NCBI GenBank assembly: GCA_024114885.1
Contig: CP099429.1
Location: 868,001-932,000, forward strand
Source of the DNA: Septoria linicola
Taxonomy: Eukaryota > Ascomycota > Dothideomycetes > Mycosphaerellales > Mycosphaerellaceae
Direction of reading: 5' to 3'
Length of the DNA: 64,000 bases
A model generated the notes under the pieces. The model saw only the letters and a program-made list of their open reading frames with translations. It was not told the origin of the DNA and did not search any database. Below, piece after piece: positions 1-12,702 of the stretch. A program made the position numbers and the translations under genes. Numbering within the stretch: the stretch's first letter is position 1; each line of letters begins with the position of its first letter.

Positions 1-1
1 A

Positions 2-14
2 TTTCTACTTCTTT
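2..14 (-). other. Possible polypurine tract of gypsy copy A
   Basis: The minus strand here reads as 13 purine-rich bases (aaagaagtagaaa). It lies downstream of the integrase end and is repeated in copy B at 23128-23140. A polypurine tract is expected just before the 3' LTR. The LTR itself cannot be verified because copy A runs off the window, so this is only a suggestion. Confidence 0.2.
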
Positions 15-3000
15 AGCTCTACTAGGCTAGCTTTAGCCTTTAGCTTACTAAGTCTTCTACTTCTTCTTTAAGCTCTATTAGTAGCTAGCGTATATAACTC
101 TCTTTTTCTTCTTAAGTTATTACTAATAGCTTACTAATAAAGATCTATAGATACTTATACCTAGGTAGAAGGCCTAGTTCTATAACCTTCTCTATTAGTA
201 GTAGTACTTCTTCTAGTTTAACCTAATCCAGAACTAGCTTTAGGTTTTCTTATAGAAAGATATATCTCTTAAGGTCTATTCTTTTATAGATATACTTACG
301 TCTTAAGCTATCTAATTCCTTAAGCTTATATAATATACCTCTCTATAATACTTTAGATACTCTAAAAAGGCCTTTCTACCTAAATATAAGCTTATAGAAG
401 AAGCTAGTTTTTAACTTAGAGTAGTATACTAATACGAGATCTCCTTCCTTTAGTATAGTAAGGTCTATATAGCGATATTTATCGAAGTACGCCTGATTCT
501 ATTCTTAGAGACGCTATTAACGTAGTCGTTCTTCTTCTATAGTCGTTTCTATAGCTTCTAGAGCTTAAGCTCGAATCGTAAGAAGCTCTACTCTAGTCTT
601 AACCTTATCCTAGTCTATAATCTAGAAGGTATAGTATTCTAGCTCGATTAGTAGTACTACGTTATACCTAATTATTACTTCTAATAGCGTTAGACTAGTA
701 GTAGAGACTATTATCGTTCTCTCTACCTATAGTACTACTAGAATATAGTTTCGAATCGAATAAAGGCTACTATTAGAGAGCTTTAAGTAAGCGTCTAATA
801 TCGTCTTATAGCCGACTTTAATAATAGCGTTAGACTAAGAGTAGTATAGTAAAATATTAATATATTTAATACTATATAATAGTAGTAGCTTTTCTACTTC
901 GCTAAGGTTAGTCTTATAGTTATTAAGAATAACTTCTATAGTAGTATCCTATTAGTAAAAGATCTCTTCTTATATAAACCTTACTATCTATACTAAGAAG
1001 ATACTCTTTACTAGATACTAGAATATATATACTTCTAGCTAGCGCGATAGAGATTCGCGTATAACTATTAACGAATAGTTCTTTAAGATATATAAGCTAT
1101 CGATATACTACTACTAGCCGATCGTAACTTAGAGTAGGATTTATAGTTCTCTAGGCACCTATCGTTTATACTAAAGACTATAAATAGTATATTACTAAAT
1201 AGCGAGCGAGATTTAAGCCTATACCCTATCCTACTACTATCGTTTCTAGATAAGGTTATACGTCTATTTAGCGCTATAGTAACTGTTCTTATAATAGTAT
1301 ATCTTAATAATACGAGCTCGCGTTTTAGGTTTATTAATAACTCGCTATAGGAGCTTAGCTACTCGTTCTTAGCGCTAGAGCTAGTTATTCTTAATATAAA
1401 ATAGCCGACACTTCTTCTTTAACTACTTATACTCGTTATTAGAGACTCTCTTAGGTCTTTATATTCGTATAAGTATAAAGACGATATTTATTAACTTCTA
1501 AGAGTAGATTCTATTAATCGTAGGTAGCTCGCTCTAAATTACCTATATAGAGAAAACGTTAACGTAAAAGGTATCGAAGAATTATCTATTAATTATAAGA
1601 TCTACGTCTTCTTCTTATTCTATAGCCTCTATATCTTTAGGCGTAATAGGCTTCCTCGATAGCGAATCTAGAGCTATATATTTCTTACTAGAGATATATA
1701 TAACGTTAAAGTCGAAGAGGTAGATCTATACTAGCTAGCGCGTTATTATAGTATTTAGTAAATTAGAGACGGCTTTATTAAACTAGTAAACGAGAGTATT
1801 TATATTAATCTCTAGTTAGAAGTATACTCTAAATAGCTATAGTTTTAGCTTCTTTAATACCTTTAGTATACTAAGGTATTCGCGTTTTCTAGTATTATAC
1901 TTAATTTCTACTAGGTTAAATAGGCTAGACTTATATCGAACTAGATAATAGAGAAGTAGCTTATCTCGATTATATTAGGAAAGCGTATATCTCTAACCTT
2001 TACTACTCGAATCTACGCCTACGATAATAAGTCCTACTCCTTCTCTATAGTTAAGAATAACTAGAGCTAAGGCTGAAACTAGTACCTTTAAGACGACGTC
2101 TTTAGCTAGTTAGTATTTAGTAGTCTATTAAAACTTAGTATCCTTCTATAAGAGTTTAAATAGTAGAGTAAGGATAATCGTAAAACCTTTAACCTAGACG
2201 TAGTAGTATATAACTACGCTAAGGAAGGTTCGAATATCTTTCTAATTCTCTAGGTTCGGCTATTTCTTAATCTTTACTACTCTCGCGAAGTCTAGATAGT
2301 AGCTATCGATACTAGTAAGGTAACTAACGATTACTAACTACTCGTAATAAAGTTATAGCTTATTAAAAGCTACTATTATATTAGCTCGTTCTATATTATA
2401 AAGAATATCGTCTATAGCTATAATATATTTAATAACGTAATAGTAGAGGCTAGGTTTAACCTCTTTATTATTATACTTCGTCTTAGGCTCTTTAATACTA
2501 ATATTATTAAGGAATAGCTATACTTTATACGAGACATACTCTATAAGGACTTAATTAATAATACGAACGAATTAGGTAATAGAATTCGTAGCTCTCTATA
2601 GTAATATTATCTACTATAATAAGCCTAGCGGTAAGTCGAAGCCTATAAGATCCCTATATAATTTGTCGAGTAGAATTTAGTTATATCTAGAGAAGATATT
2701 AACTAATAAGGCTAGCGCGTAACTAGTAAAGTCTTTAGAGAAACCTTAGCGTCGAGTAGTAAGTTCGAATCTCTTATAGTAACTTAATTAAACTTCTAAG
2801 CTACGTTAATTAACTAATACTTCTTAGGCTTACCTATCTTTATCTTCTTACTAATAAGGAAGTATAGATTTCGATAGGTACTATAGTATAGTTTAAGAGT
2901 TCTAGCTTAGATTCGTTATCTTAGTATATCCTCTACGATATATTAAAGCGATAGGTTTAGCTTAAAGCCTAGATACTACTATAGCTCGTAAGGAATTATC

Positions 3001-5660
3001 TAAATCTTCTATAGTAGAGTAATATTAGGATTAATTTAGTCTAAATACGTAAAGTCCTACGTAAAGGCAGCTTCTCGATTCCTTAGTATATAGTATAATA
3101 AATCTAGTTCCTTTAGTAGTAGTTCTATACTAGGTTTAAACTTTATAAGCTGTTTAGGCGTAAGGTATAATCTAGGCTCGATCGCTAAGAACCTCTTAGT
3201 TAAGTACTTACTATCGTAAGGCCTAGTACTAGGTAGTATAGCCGCTTCCTTCTTAATATAAGTCCGTCGCTAGTCCTTTAATCTACTAGGGTTTAAGTTA
3301 TTAGTTATAGTAATATCCGTATTTACTAGTTTAATCTTATTAGTAACTCGCTTATAAAGAGTATAGGCGCTAATATAATTATCTAGCTTCTACTAGCTCG
3401 TAGCTTCTTTATTATAAGCTCTCTCTACTACTATATTAATAGCGGCCGAGATAATATACGTCTCCTTACTAAGCTCGTCGTCTATTTTATTAGAAATAAC
3501 CTTGTCGTAGAGTCTAGGTTCTTAGATAGCTAGCTCCGCCTCTCTAAGCTTTCTATAAGTAATTATTAAGTATTCGCCTCTATAATTTAAACCCTAGCTT
3601 AATTAAGACACTAGTATAGTATCTTTAAAACTATATCTAATACTCTAGTATAAGTCTCGCTCGCTAGTATAAGCTAGTTTAGCTTCGCTAGTAGCTAGTA
3701 AAAGCTTCTTAAGTCGACTATTTTAGCTAAATTTAGCGATATTATCTTCGATAGCCGCTACTACGAGATAGTTATACTATATTTAAGTCTAGCTATAATT
3801 AACTCGTCTTAATAGTTCGAGCTACTATCGTAGAGAGGTACTTTATCTAATTAAGTTCGCTATAAAATAATCCCTAAAGTAGATTACTTTCGTATACGAT
3901 AACTACTACGTAAGGTAGTTAAAGACTTAATTCTCTAGAAGTTTAGAGCTATTAGTAACTATAAACGAACACTAGTACTAATCGCTTATCTATCTATACT
4001 ACTAGTATAGTTTAAAGTATAGTATAGGAGGTATAACGTAATTATCGTTTAAAAAGGTAACTATAGAACGTTCTACTAGCTAACCCTCCTAAGTAGAGTT
4101 TTTACCTCTAACTACTAAACCTTATATAGAAAGAGTAGTAGAAGCTTAAAAAGCTTATAATCTCTCTCTCTACTCCTTACTATTATATAATCTAGAGTCC
4201 TTAATAGAATACTCTATATTCTTTAGCTAATAATTACTAAAAGTTAGAGTTTAGATACTAATTTCTACTAAATCTAGACGCGATATACGTATTAGAGCTT
4301 CTACTAAACTCGTACTATCGACTAGAGCTAGTTTCTTAGTACTCTAGCTTTTCCTAGGACTTATTCTATAGTACGTATATTACTATAGCTATTAAAGCTA
4401 GTAAATATAATAATATAGCTATCTAGAGTACTAATTAAGCCTTCCTAAGAGCTATTACTATAGTTCTTAGAAGCTAGGCGTACCTACTACGCCTATAGTC
4501 GGCTAAGTAAGATTAGGCTGTTTACTAGTAAGACTAGAAATAGTATAGTAACTCTAACGCTAAAGGTATCGATTAATACCTCTAGGTAGTACCTAACGAA
4601 AGTAACCTTGCCTCTAACTCCTTCTATAGTAATATTACTAAGAAAGGTTATACTAACTTAAAGCTTTCGAACGTATTCGATTAGTATAATTATTAACTCT
4701 ACCTTCTTATCGATTAAAGACTTATAAGCTATTATTCGAGGTCTATACTTTATAGATACGTAGATACTTAGAATAATTTAATAGATATTATTAAATAATA
4801 GAAGGATATTATTAGTCTACTCGTAAAGCTTAGAAGTAGGCCTAGGCTTTACTATATTAATCGCTATAGCGGTAGCTTAGAAGGCCTTAATATTAGTCGC
4901 TAAAACAGCTTTCGTTAGCTTCTCTACTACGTCGCTAAAGGCTTTAGATAGTAAAGAATATACGCTAATCTTAGCTCTACTATCTCTATTCGTACGCTTC
5001 TTTATATAGAGCTTATTAAGTTTCTCGTATAGATCTATATCGTTTAGAACACGATCTTATAAGGAATACGATACTTGCTTACTATAGAGAATAATCTCTA
5101 CTAAACTTAACTAGATCTTAGATTTGAGTATTTTATCTATCTAGAAGATATTAGCGTTATTATTAGTATATATAGCTCGAAGATAGTTATTCGTACGCTT
5201 AGTCTTTAGAGGCTCCTTTACCTTCTTACGTTTCTAAGTATACGTAGGAGCGACTAGAACTAGTAGACTATTTAGGTAGTCGTATATCTACTTATTCTCG
5301 ACCTTATCGTTATTATATCTCTAAGTTTAAGAATCCTCTAACTCTCTTATATCTATAAGGTAAGGAGCTAGCTAGTTTTTATCTTTAACCTCTTTAATAT
5401 AAGAGTAATAATAAGCGTAGGTTCTTATAGCTACGGCCTAAGTTATAATCCGCTTCTATACTCCTATTAGCTATTCTCTAACTAGATAAGAAGGATTTAG
5501 GTTCTACTTTATCTTTATACTATCTCTAGCTATATAGGCGCTAATTAGATCGTCCTAATCTTCCTATATAATAGAAGTAACTTAGCTAATATTAATAAGA
5601 CTATCGATACTAGCTACCTTATTCGCTATCCTCTACTAGCTCGCTCTTAGCGTTAATAAA

Positions 5661-5665
5661 CGATC
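5661..5665. repeat. Target-site duplication of copia element 1 (left)
   Basis: The 5-bp CGATC here is repeated at 11965-11969 on the other side of the element. The uninterrupted gypsy copy B has it only once, at 28790-28794, so the insertion is precise. Confidence 0.95.
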
Positions 5666-5943
5666 TATTAAAAGTGGAGGGCGTTTATAGATGCTATATA
5701 ATGTTAAGGAGGGTATAGCGTAGTAAAGAAGAATAGGGGATCAATCTTGAACTGACTTATACACATAGTGTAGTAGCAATATACTAGGAACCAAATACAA
5801 AGTTGATTGAGTTAGTTATCTAAGAAGAGAAGAGAGAGAAGTAAGATGTACCTTTTGCTAAGCCTTAGGTAGATGCCTTAGGCATCTAGAACTATGCTTA
5901 GAAGTCTATATCCAGACTAACTATCTAGGATATATTCTTAACA
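5666..5943 (-). repeat. Copia 1 LTR (3' LTR in element orientation)
   Basis: This is a 278-bp LTR whose consensus ends are TGTTAA...TTAACA. The first G is changed to A here, and the CA end is preserved at 5941-5943. The purine-rich minus-strand tract aagtaggag lies immediately next to it (5944-5952) and fits a polypurine tract. Confidence 0.92.
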
Positions 5944-8900
5944 CTCCTACTTATGCTATATAGTCAGATCTTTTAATAGATCATCTATAGTACTCAAATG
6001 CCAGTCCTAATCTTGATTAGTTATTAAGTACTTGCTTTTTAGACTAATAACTAGACAGCACTAACTGTTAATCTAATAAACTTTCTATACTACTATCTTT
6101 TATAAAAAGGTAAAAGAAATGCCTTCTATAAGATCTTCCTCCTCTCTTATACAAGAGTAGATTGTTTAGGACATAGACTATCTAGTAAGTTACCCCTATC
6201 CTTTCTTGTAGCTAATTCTAACAGCTCCCTAGATTCCTTATAGCCTAGTCTCTTACTTAGTCATATTCTATATAGCTTCTCAGTTCCCTAATAGTCTTTA
6301 GAGTATACTATTCTTAGCTGTAGAGATCTTATATTAAGCTAGGGAGTAGAGTAACTATATACTAGTAGAGGAGATAATAGCTACTATAGAGGAGGTCTTT
6401 AACATTAACTAGTACTTAGCCTTAGAGGGTGTCTAGTTCAGCTAGGTGCTATATAGTAATATTGTAGTTAGTAATAGGTCTGATATTAGTAAGGGCATTT
6501 AGGACTTTATAAAGTCTAACTAAGGAGGAGTTAAGTAACTAAAATCTTTCTTTTAGACTTCTCTTAGTTTAGCTCTAAGGCTTGGAGTTATCTTTTACAC
6601 ATCTCTTATATAAGGCAGAGCTACCTTATAAACTCCTAAAACTATAGTCTATTCTTTAGCTTAGTAAGACTATCTACTGCTATCTCTTTTATATTTATAT
6701 ATTCTATAGAGATAAGTCTGTTCTACTAGAGCTTTCTTATAGTATTATATAAGATATTAATATGTTTAGACTTGTTATAAACATATAAGTCCTTAACTAG
6801 AGTAAGGGTAGCTTAGTTATTACCTTTTAGCTAAATTGGCCTGATTCTAGTAATAGTTTCCTAGTTACTAAGGATCCTTAGTTAGTAAGAACATTCTCCT
6901 ACTAACTCTAGGTATCTAAGCTCTCTTAAAAGAGCACTAAGGAACTGTAACTGTTTTGTATATACTCCTATAGCTATATATTTAGCTTCTATTATAGATG
7001 TAGCTATAGATTTCTGCTTCTTACTTATCTAGGAGATTAGTATACTATAAAGGAAGAAGATATATCTAAGGATTAAGACTCTGTTAGTTTTGTCTATTAT
7101 ATAGTTAGAGTCCATATATCTAGTAAGGCAGCCTTAACTATTCCTTAAGTATCTTAGACTAAGGTCTGGGTTTGATCTTAGGTATCTAGTTAGCTTCTTT
7201 AGAGCCTTTATATGTCCTACTATTAGATTACTAACATAGGAGCTTAATCTTCTAAGGGCAAATGAAATATCTAGTCTTGTAACAGTTATAAGCTATATCT
7301 ATGTTCTAATAATAGATTAGTACTCCTATTTGTTACACCTTTTATTATTTAGTCTAGTAGGCTTTAGACTTTTATAGCTGTCTATTAGTAAAAGAGTTAG
7401 TAATATAGTCTCTTAACCTATTCCTATCTTAGCTAGGTTCTCTTAGATATAGTGCTTCTAGTTAAGTTTTAACTAGCCTTACTATCTATTTCTTGTTAGT
7501 CTTATTCTAAGAATCTTATCTAGTTCTTTAAGATCTTTGATCTTAAAGACCTTACTAAGTTAGTCTTTGAACTAGAGGACATCTTCTAGTCTCTCTATAG
7601 TAATAGGTATGTTATTAATATAGATTAGGATTATTAGGTCTTTCCTTTTCTTATAGATTAGAAGACATAGGTCTACTTCTAATTGTCTAAATCCTATTCC
7701 TTTTAGCTTTGATATATATAGCTGATTCCAGTCTCTTATAGCTTGCTTTAGCCTATAGAGACTCCTTAGAACTTATAAGACTATACTAGTTAGTAGGTCA
7801 ATACCTAGTAGTAGGATTATATAGATATCCTTATATAGGGTACTCTCTATAAATGCATTGTTTATATCTACTTAGTGCAGAACCAGGTCCTTCTTATAGA
7901 CTATAGCTATGAATCCTCTCAGAGTATCCTACCTAACTATAGAGGTAAAAGTTTCTATATAGTCTACTCTATACTTTTAGGAGAACCCTCTTATAACTAG
8001 TCTTGCCTTAAACTTTTTAATAGCTCTACTAAGCTTTCTCTTAACATTAAAGACCTATCTTAAGGTAACTAGGTTAGCCCCTTTTAGTAGGACTATTATA
8101 GTCTAGGTATTGTTACTTATAAGTATATCTAGCTTCTTCTAAATAGCTTCTTACTAGAGATAACCCTACTTAGGATTACTTACTACTTCCTTATAGTTCC
8201 TTAGGATTAGAACCTCCTATTTATGTATTCCTACTTCTTTAGTAGCTAAGAATATAATCTCTTTAACTTCCTCTAAGAATTCTAGGTCCTATAAGATACC
8301 TAGGTTAATAGAGCTTATAGCTAAGAAGAAAGCCTAATACTCTAGGAGTATTTCCTTATCTAGCTGACTATTCTAATCTAGCTTAAGCCTAATTAGCTTT
8401 AGCTTCTAGTTAAATCTATTAAGTTCTTAGGATACTTTCCTCTTTCTAAGAGTTTGCCTTAGGGCTATCTACTCCTAATCTACCTCTATAGTTTCTTAAG
8501 TAGAATTCTTAGATTCTTTCTTAACTTTTTCTTAGTCTAGGAATTTTCTATACTCTCCTATATCTTCTAGTAGAGGTAGAAGTTATATAAAGAGTTTCTT
8601 TCCTTCCTAAACCTATACTAATAGCTAAGGGGGAGGAGGCTTCTATTAGCTTAGACTAGGAGTACCTAGGGTACTCCTACTAGCTTATAGAGTAGGCTAG
8701 CTAATAGTTCTTAGCCTTCTAATAGGTCTTCTTTCTAGAGCTGAACTAGGGAGATTCTTAATCTTGATATTCAAGTCCAATTCTCTACTTAGCTTATTTT
8801 TAAAGAAGATTATATTAGTATACTACTTAATAGCCTTTATATCTAGCTCCTAGAACTTCTATATCTTTACTATATTATTATAGTATCTAATAAATATAGT

Positions 8901-11674
8901 ATCCTTTCCTCTGTTTATTAGTTTGTTACTCTTTGCCTACTAAGGCTATACTCTTATATCTATATATACTATAGCTCTATATCCCTATACCTTAAGGTAG
9001 GAGACTATTAGTTTAATCCTATTAAAAGCTTTATTAGGTAAGAGCTTAAATCTCTTAATATTAGGTCTATTTAGAAGCTTGTTCCTTATATACATCTATA
9101 CTTTAAGGGCTTCTAGCTAAAACTTAATAGGTATCTTACTTTCTTTAAGTATTGCTCTAATAGAGGCCTCTAATATTTGGATAGACCTCTTAACTACTCT
9201 ATTCTAGAGTGAATTATAGGCCTTAGTTAGCTTAAGAGTAATTCTAAAGTCCTTCTCCTACTATTTGATTAAAGTAGTGATCTCTCTAGCATTATTAGCT
9301 CTTATAGACTTAAGAAGTGCTACTAACTACCTTTCTACCTTAATCCTCCAGTTCTAAAGAGTAGTTAGTATATCTAATCTAGCCTTAAGTAGAAATGCCT
9401 ATTTCTTTCTTAAGAAGTTGTTAACAATCTTAAGCTACTATATAAAACCTTTTACTAATAATAGTAATAGTCTATAGATATCTACTAATATAAGAGCTAG
9501 TCTTTTAGGTCTTCTCTTAATAGACTTACCTAGGTGTTTCTTTATCTTGCTTATTATATAGATCCTATACTTATACTCTTCCTAGTTAGGGATTAGAATT
9601 CTTTCCTTTAGGTTAGTAACTTTATAAAGGTTTAAGAGTAACCCTCTTCTAAAGTATACAAATCTTCTATACTATAGCTCCTACTATTTTAGATCCTTCT
9701 CTAATAGGGTAGTATAGGTATTATTAACCTCTATAGGATTATATAGTAAGTAATATAACTTTTCCTATAGGAGAGGTAATATCTTACTAATAAATAGAAC
9801 ACCTCTAACTAGCTTAGTCTTTATAACTGTTTAGCTATCTAGGGAGGTAAGAGTGAAATTAGGCTTCTAGACTCTAAATTGCTTACTAAACTAATCCTAT
9901 AATACAAGATTTACTCCAAGATTAGGAACAAATAGTACCCTATTAAGTAGAACTTCTCCTCCTAAGATTCCCTTTATCTATACTAGTCTAGAGTAGGTTA
10001 TATAAAGGTATCCTCCTCCTACCTTGATCTATACTTTCTTCCTTAGTAGCTTTACTAATCTAAAGAAGGATAGTTAGTTAGTTATATAGGATAAGGTATA
10101 GGAATCTAAGAGCTATTCTTAGGGTAATAACTTGCCTTTAGCCTTAATTATAGAATAGGCTAACTTATCTTAGTTATTATCTTCTAATAGGGAATCATTA
10201 TTGCTTCTAGAACTAGAGTAAGTTCTAGAATTAGAACTAGAACTAGACTCCTAGGCTGAAAATCCTTTCTTTAGAAGCTTTCTAGACTTTTCTATCCTCT
10301 AAAGCTACTTGCCTATTTTCTAGACAACCTTCTTTAGCTTATTATATAATAATAACTTATAGACAGCTTTCTTAATATATCTAGTATTCCTTAGTAAAGG
10401 GGATCTTCTAACCCTCCCTCTAAGGAATAATCCTTAAGAGTCCTTCTAGTTCTTAGTACTATTTCTCTACTAGGACAGTTTCTTAGTAGTAGAGAGGTTA
10501 GGACAATCCTTTAACCGGTGCTTCCCTTTCTTATAGAGCTAGTATATTAGTAGGGACTTTCCTTAGTAGAGCTGCCTAGAATAGAATATAGCTAGACCTG
10601 TATCTATCTTATCTAGATTGTCTCTTGCCTCTTAGGACTTAAGTAGAAGGAGAATAGTGTCTATATCTAAGGATAGTTAGGTTATAATAGTATCCTTAGC
10701 TGCTTAGTATAATATAGGTAGGGACTATAGGAGATGTTTCAGCCTTTTCTCTTAGCTCTAGTAGTAGGCTTCCTAAGGATTAATCTTAGTAATTCTCTTA
10801 CTTAGGCCTCTAAGGTGTCTCTATACTTCCCTAATTGTCTTATTAGGTAATATCCTGAATATAATAAACTACTTAATTAGACCTATAGTATAAGACTTTA
10901 GGACTCTATTATACTTGTTCTAGAGAATTACCTACATCTTAGCTACTAGTATAGTAACATACTATGTCTCTAGCTCTATCTTATTATCTTTACTAATACT
11001 ATATCTAATACTAAACCTGTATACTGTATTGTCTTTTAAGAAGTATTAATTCTAAGTGACATATATCTAAAGACTAGTGTCCTACTAAACTATGTATAGG
11101 TTCCCTCTAACAATTAGTTAGCTAATTACCTAGAACTAGTCCTTTCCTTCTAGCTTGTCTGTCTATAGCTTGAACTATCTCTTCTAGTTAGTTCTGTCTA
11201 GGATTGGAATCCTTTAGCTCTTCTTGTCCTCTTAGTCTATTATAGAAATAGGTAAATAGAATGAATAATTAGTAGAATACTTTAGACTAGCTAAGGATTC
11301 TAGAGAAGGGTAATTTCTTATAGTAGAGAGACTAGCTCTAAGGGACAGGGATTCCTCGTATTTAGGAAATTACTAAGACTTAGATCTTTCTCTCTTAGTA
11401 GAGTTTCTGTTACTAGGTAGTAGGAAGGCTAAGTAGCCTCTTCTAACTCTAGTAATACTAGGTGCAATAGTAGAGAACTAGGCAGGTATTAACAAAGTAG
11501 AAACATACTACTATCTTATAGAGATCTTTACTAACTTGTATACTACTAGGTACAAACTAGCTTCGTTAGTAATATAGTTAGGGAAACTTCTAGGCCCTAA
11601 ATGTTTTCTATAAACTATAAGGGATATAAGTAACCTATACTAACATAGGTTACTCCTATTTAGTATACAAACTC

Positions 11675-11686
11675 GGGCTCATAACC
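11675..11686 (-). other. Copia 1 primer-binding site, initiator-Met half-tRNA type
   Basis: The plus strand reads GGGCTCATAACC directly against the 5' LTR. This equals the anticodon arm of eukaryotic initiator-Met tRNA, so the minus-strand genome complements the middle of the tRNA rather than its 3' end. Priming from a cleaved initiator tRNA is known for Drosophila copia and some yeast elements. The 12-base match adjoining the LTR is seen directly; use of a half-tRNA is inferred. Confidence 0.8.
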
Positions 11687-11964
11687 TATTAAAAGTGGAG
11701 GGCGTTTATAGATACTATATAATGTTAAGGAGGGTATAGCGTAGTAAAGAAGAATAGGGGATTAATCTTGAACTAACTTATATATATAGTGTAGTAGTAA
11801 TATGCTAGGAACTAAATACAAAGTTGATTAAGTTAGTTATCTAAGAAGAGAAGAGAGAGAAGCAAGATATACCTCTTGCTAAGCCTCAGGTAGATGCCTT
11901 AGGTATCTAGAACTATGCTTAGAAGTCTATATCTAGACTGACTATCTAGGATACATTCTTAATA
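11687..11964 (-). repeat. Copia 1 LTR (5' LTR in element orientation)
   Basis: This 278-bp copy matches 5666-5943 apart from transitions. It starts TATTAAAAG and ends TTAATA, both RIP-type changes from the TG...CA ends. The duplication CGATC follows at 11965-11969. Confidence 0.92.
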
Positions 11965-12424
11965 CGATCTATATTTTCAAGATTAATTTTTCTATAGCGC
12001 TACTCTAATATTTCTATTAATACGAATAGCTTTAGTAGTTCTTTATCCTAGTAGTACTATATCTTTTCTATACCTAGGCGAGGCGTTCTATAGTATATAA
12101 TACTAGTCTTTAGATCTCTATATATTAAGCTCTTAGTCTCGAACTACTATAGGTACTCGTAGTTTATAGCTATATAGTCTTTAAGCCTATATATCTAATA
12201 ACCTAAAATCTTTAGAGCGATCGCTATATAGGCCTTAATTATTAATCCGTTATCTATCGTAGCTAAATTAATCGAAATCTTCTAGCTATAAGTAGGCCTT
12301 AGAATATAAGAATAGTCGTAAGTATAAGACTTCGCCTACTATCCTATTAATAGGCGTAGTAGCTATAGACCTCTTTCTTCGAGCTAACGAATTATAGTAA
12401 TTACGAGGTCTTATATACTAGTAG
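11965..12424 (-). mobile_element. Ty3/gypsy copy A, gag/protease fragment between two copia insertions
   Basis: This 460-bp piece of the gypsy element lies between the two copia elements. It corresponds to about 28790-29249 in copy B: the distance from the CGATC site to the AGTAG site is 455 bp in both. The left 5 bp are the second copy of the copia 1 target duplication. The right 5 bp (AGTAG, 12420-12424) are the first copy for copia 2. It has the same near-absence of CpA and TpG as the rest of the gypsy element. Confidence 0.9.
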
Positions 12425-12702
12425 TATTAAAAGTGGAGGGCGTTTGTAGATACTATACAATGTTAAGGAGGGTATAGCGTAGTAAAGAAGAATAGGGGAT
12501 CAATCTTGAACTGACTTATATACATAGTATAGTAGTAATATGCTAGGAACCAAATACAAAGTTAATTAAGTTAGTTATCTAAGAAGAGAAGAGAGAGAAG
12601 CAAGATATACCTCTTACTAAGCCTTAGGTAGATGCCTTAGGTATCTAGAACTATGCTTAGAAGTCTATATCTAGACTAACTATCTAGGATATATTCTTAA
12701 TA
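12425..12702 (-). repeat. Copia 2 LTR (3' LTR in element orientation)
   Basis: A 278-bp LTR starting TATTAAAAG and ending TTAATA. It is followed by the same polypurine-type tract (minus strand aagtaggag) as in element 1. Confidence 0.92.

Larger units (their letters stand above)
1..5665 (-). mobile_element. Ty3/gypsy copy A, integrase-RT-protease part, RIP-degraded
   Basis: This is the 3' part of a gypsy-type LTR retrotransposon, read on the minus strand and full of TAA/TAG stops. Translated fragments keep the gypsy order from high to low coordinates. A protease/gag-end region lies at about 4,300-5,650. The reverse transcriptase catalytic Asp pair is at 2407-2412, and an RNase H fragment reading VGVDSSSKG is near 1997-2028. 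The integrase core ends in a segment reading SQSNAIIE near 803-850, and the integrase C-terminal fold (KEGDLVLVY) is at about 421-456. CpA and TpG are almost absent while CpG is common, as expected from RIP. The same sequence recurs at 23127-28790. The element continues beyond base 1. A copia element interrupts it at 5665/5666. Non-functional; family assignment is by motif order only. Confidence 0.85.
5666..11964 (-). mobile_element. Complete Ty1/copia retrotransposon 1, RIP-mutated
   Basis: The element is 6,299 bp with two 278-bp LTRs (5666-5943 and 11687-11964) and 5-bp target duplications. It reads on the minus strand in copia order: a gag zinc knuckle (CX2CX4HX4C, first two Cys and the Trp altered by G-to-A) near 10504-10545, an integrase C-terminal region near 8870-8990, then reverse transcriptase. 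The catalytic YVDD motif at 7608-7622 now reads YINN, as expected from G-to-A RIP changes. Unlike the gypsy host, many TpG and CpA steps remain and CpG is rare, so this copy probably entered later. It is colinear with element 2 and has exactly the same length. No intact reading frame remains. Confidence 0.95.

Noticed and set aside
4039..4063. Copy of the near-palindromic motif inside gypsy pol (also at 27165-27189)
   Set aside because: It lies within the pol coding region between protease and reverse transcriptase, is less symmetrical, and is probably a coincidence of RIP-driven TA-rich sequence.
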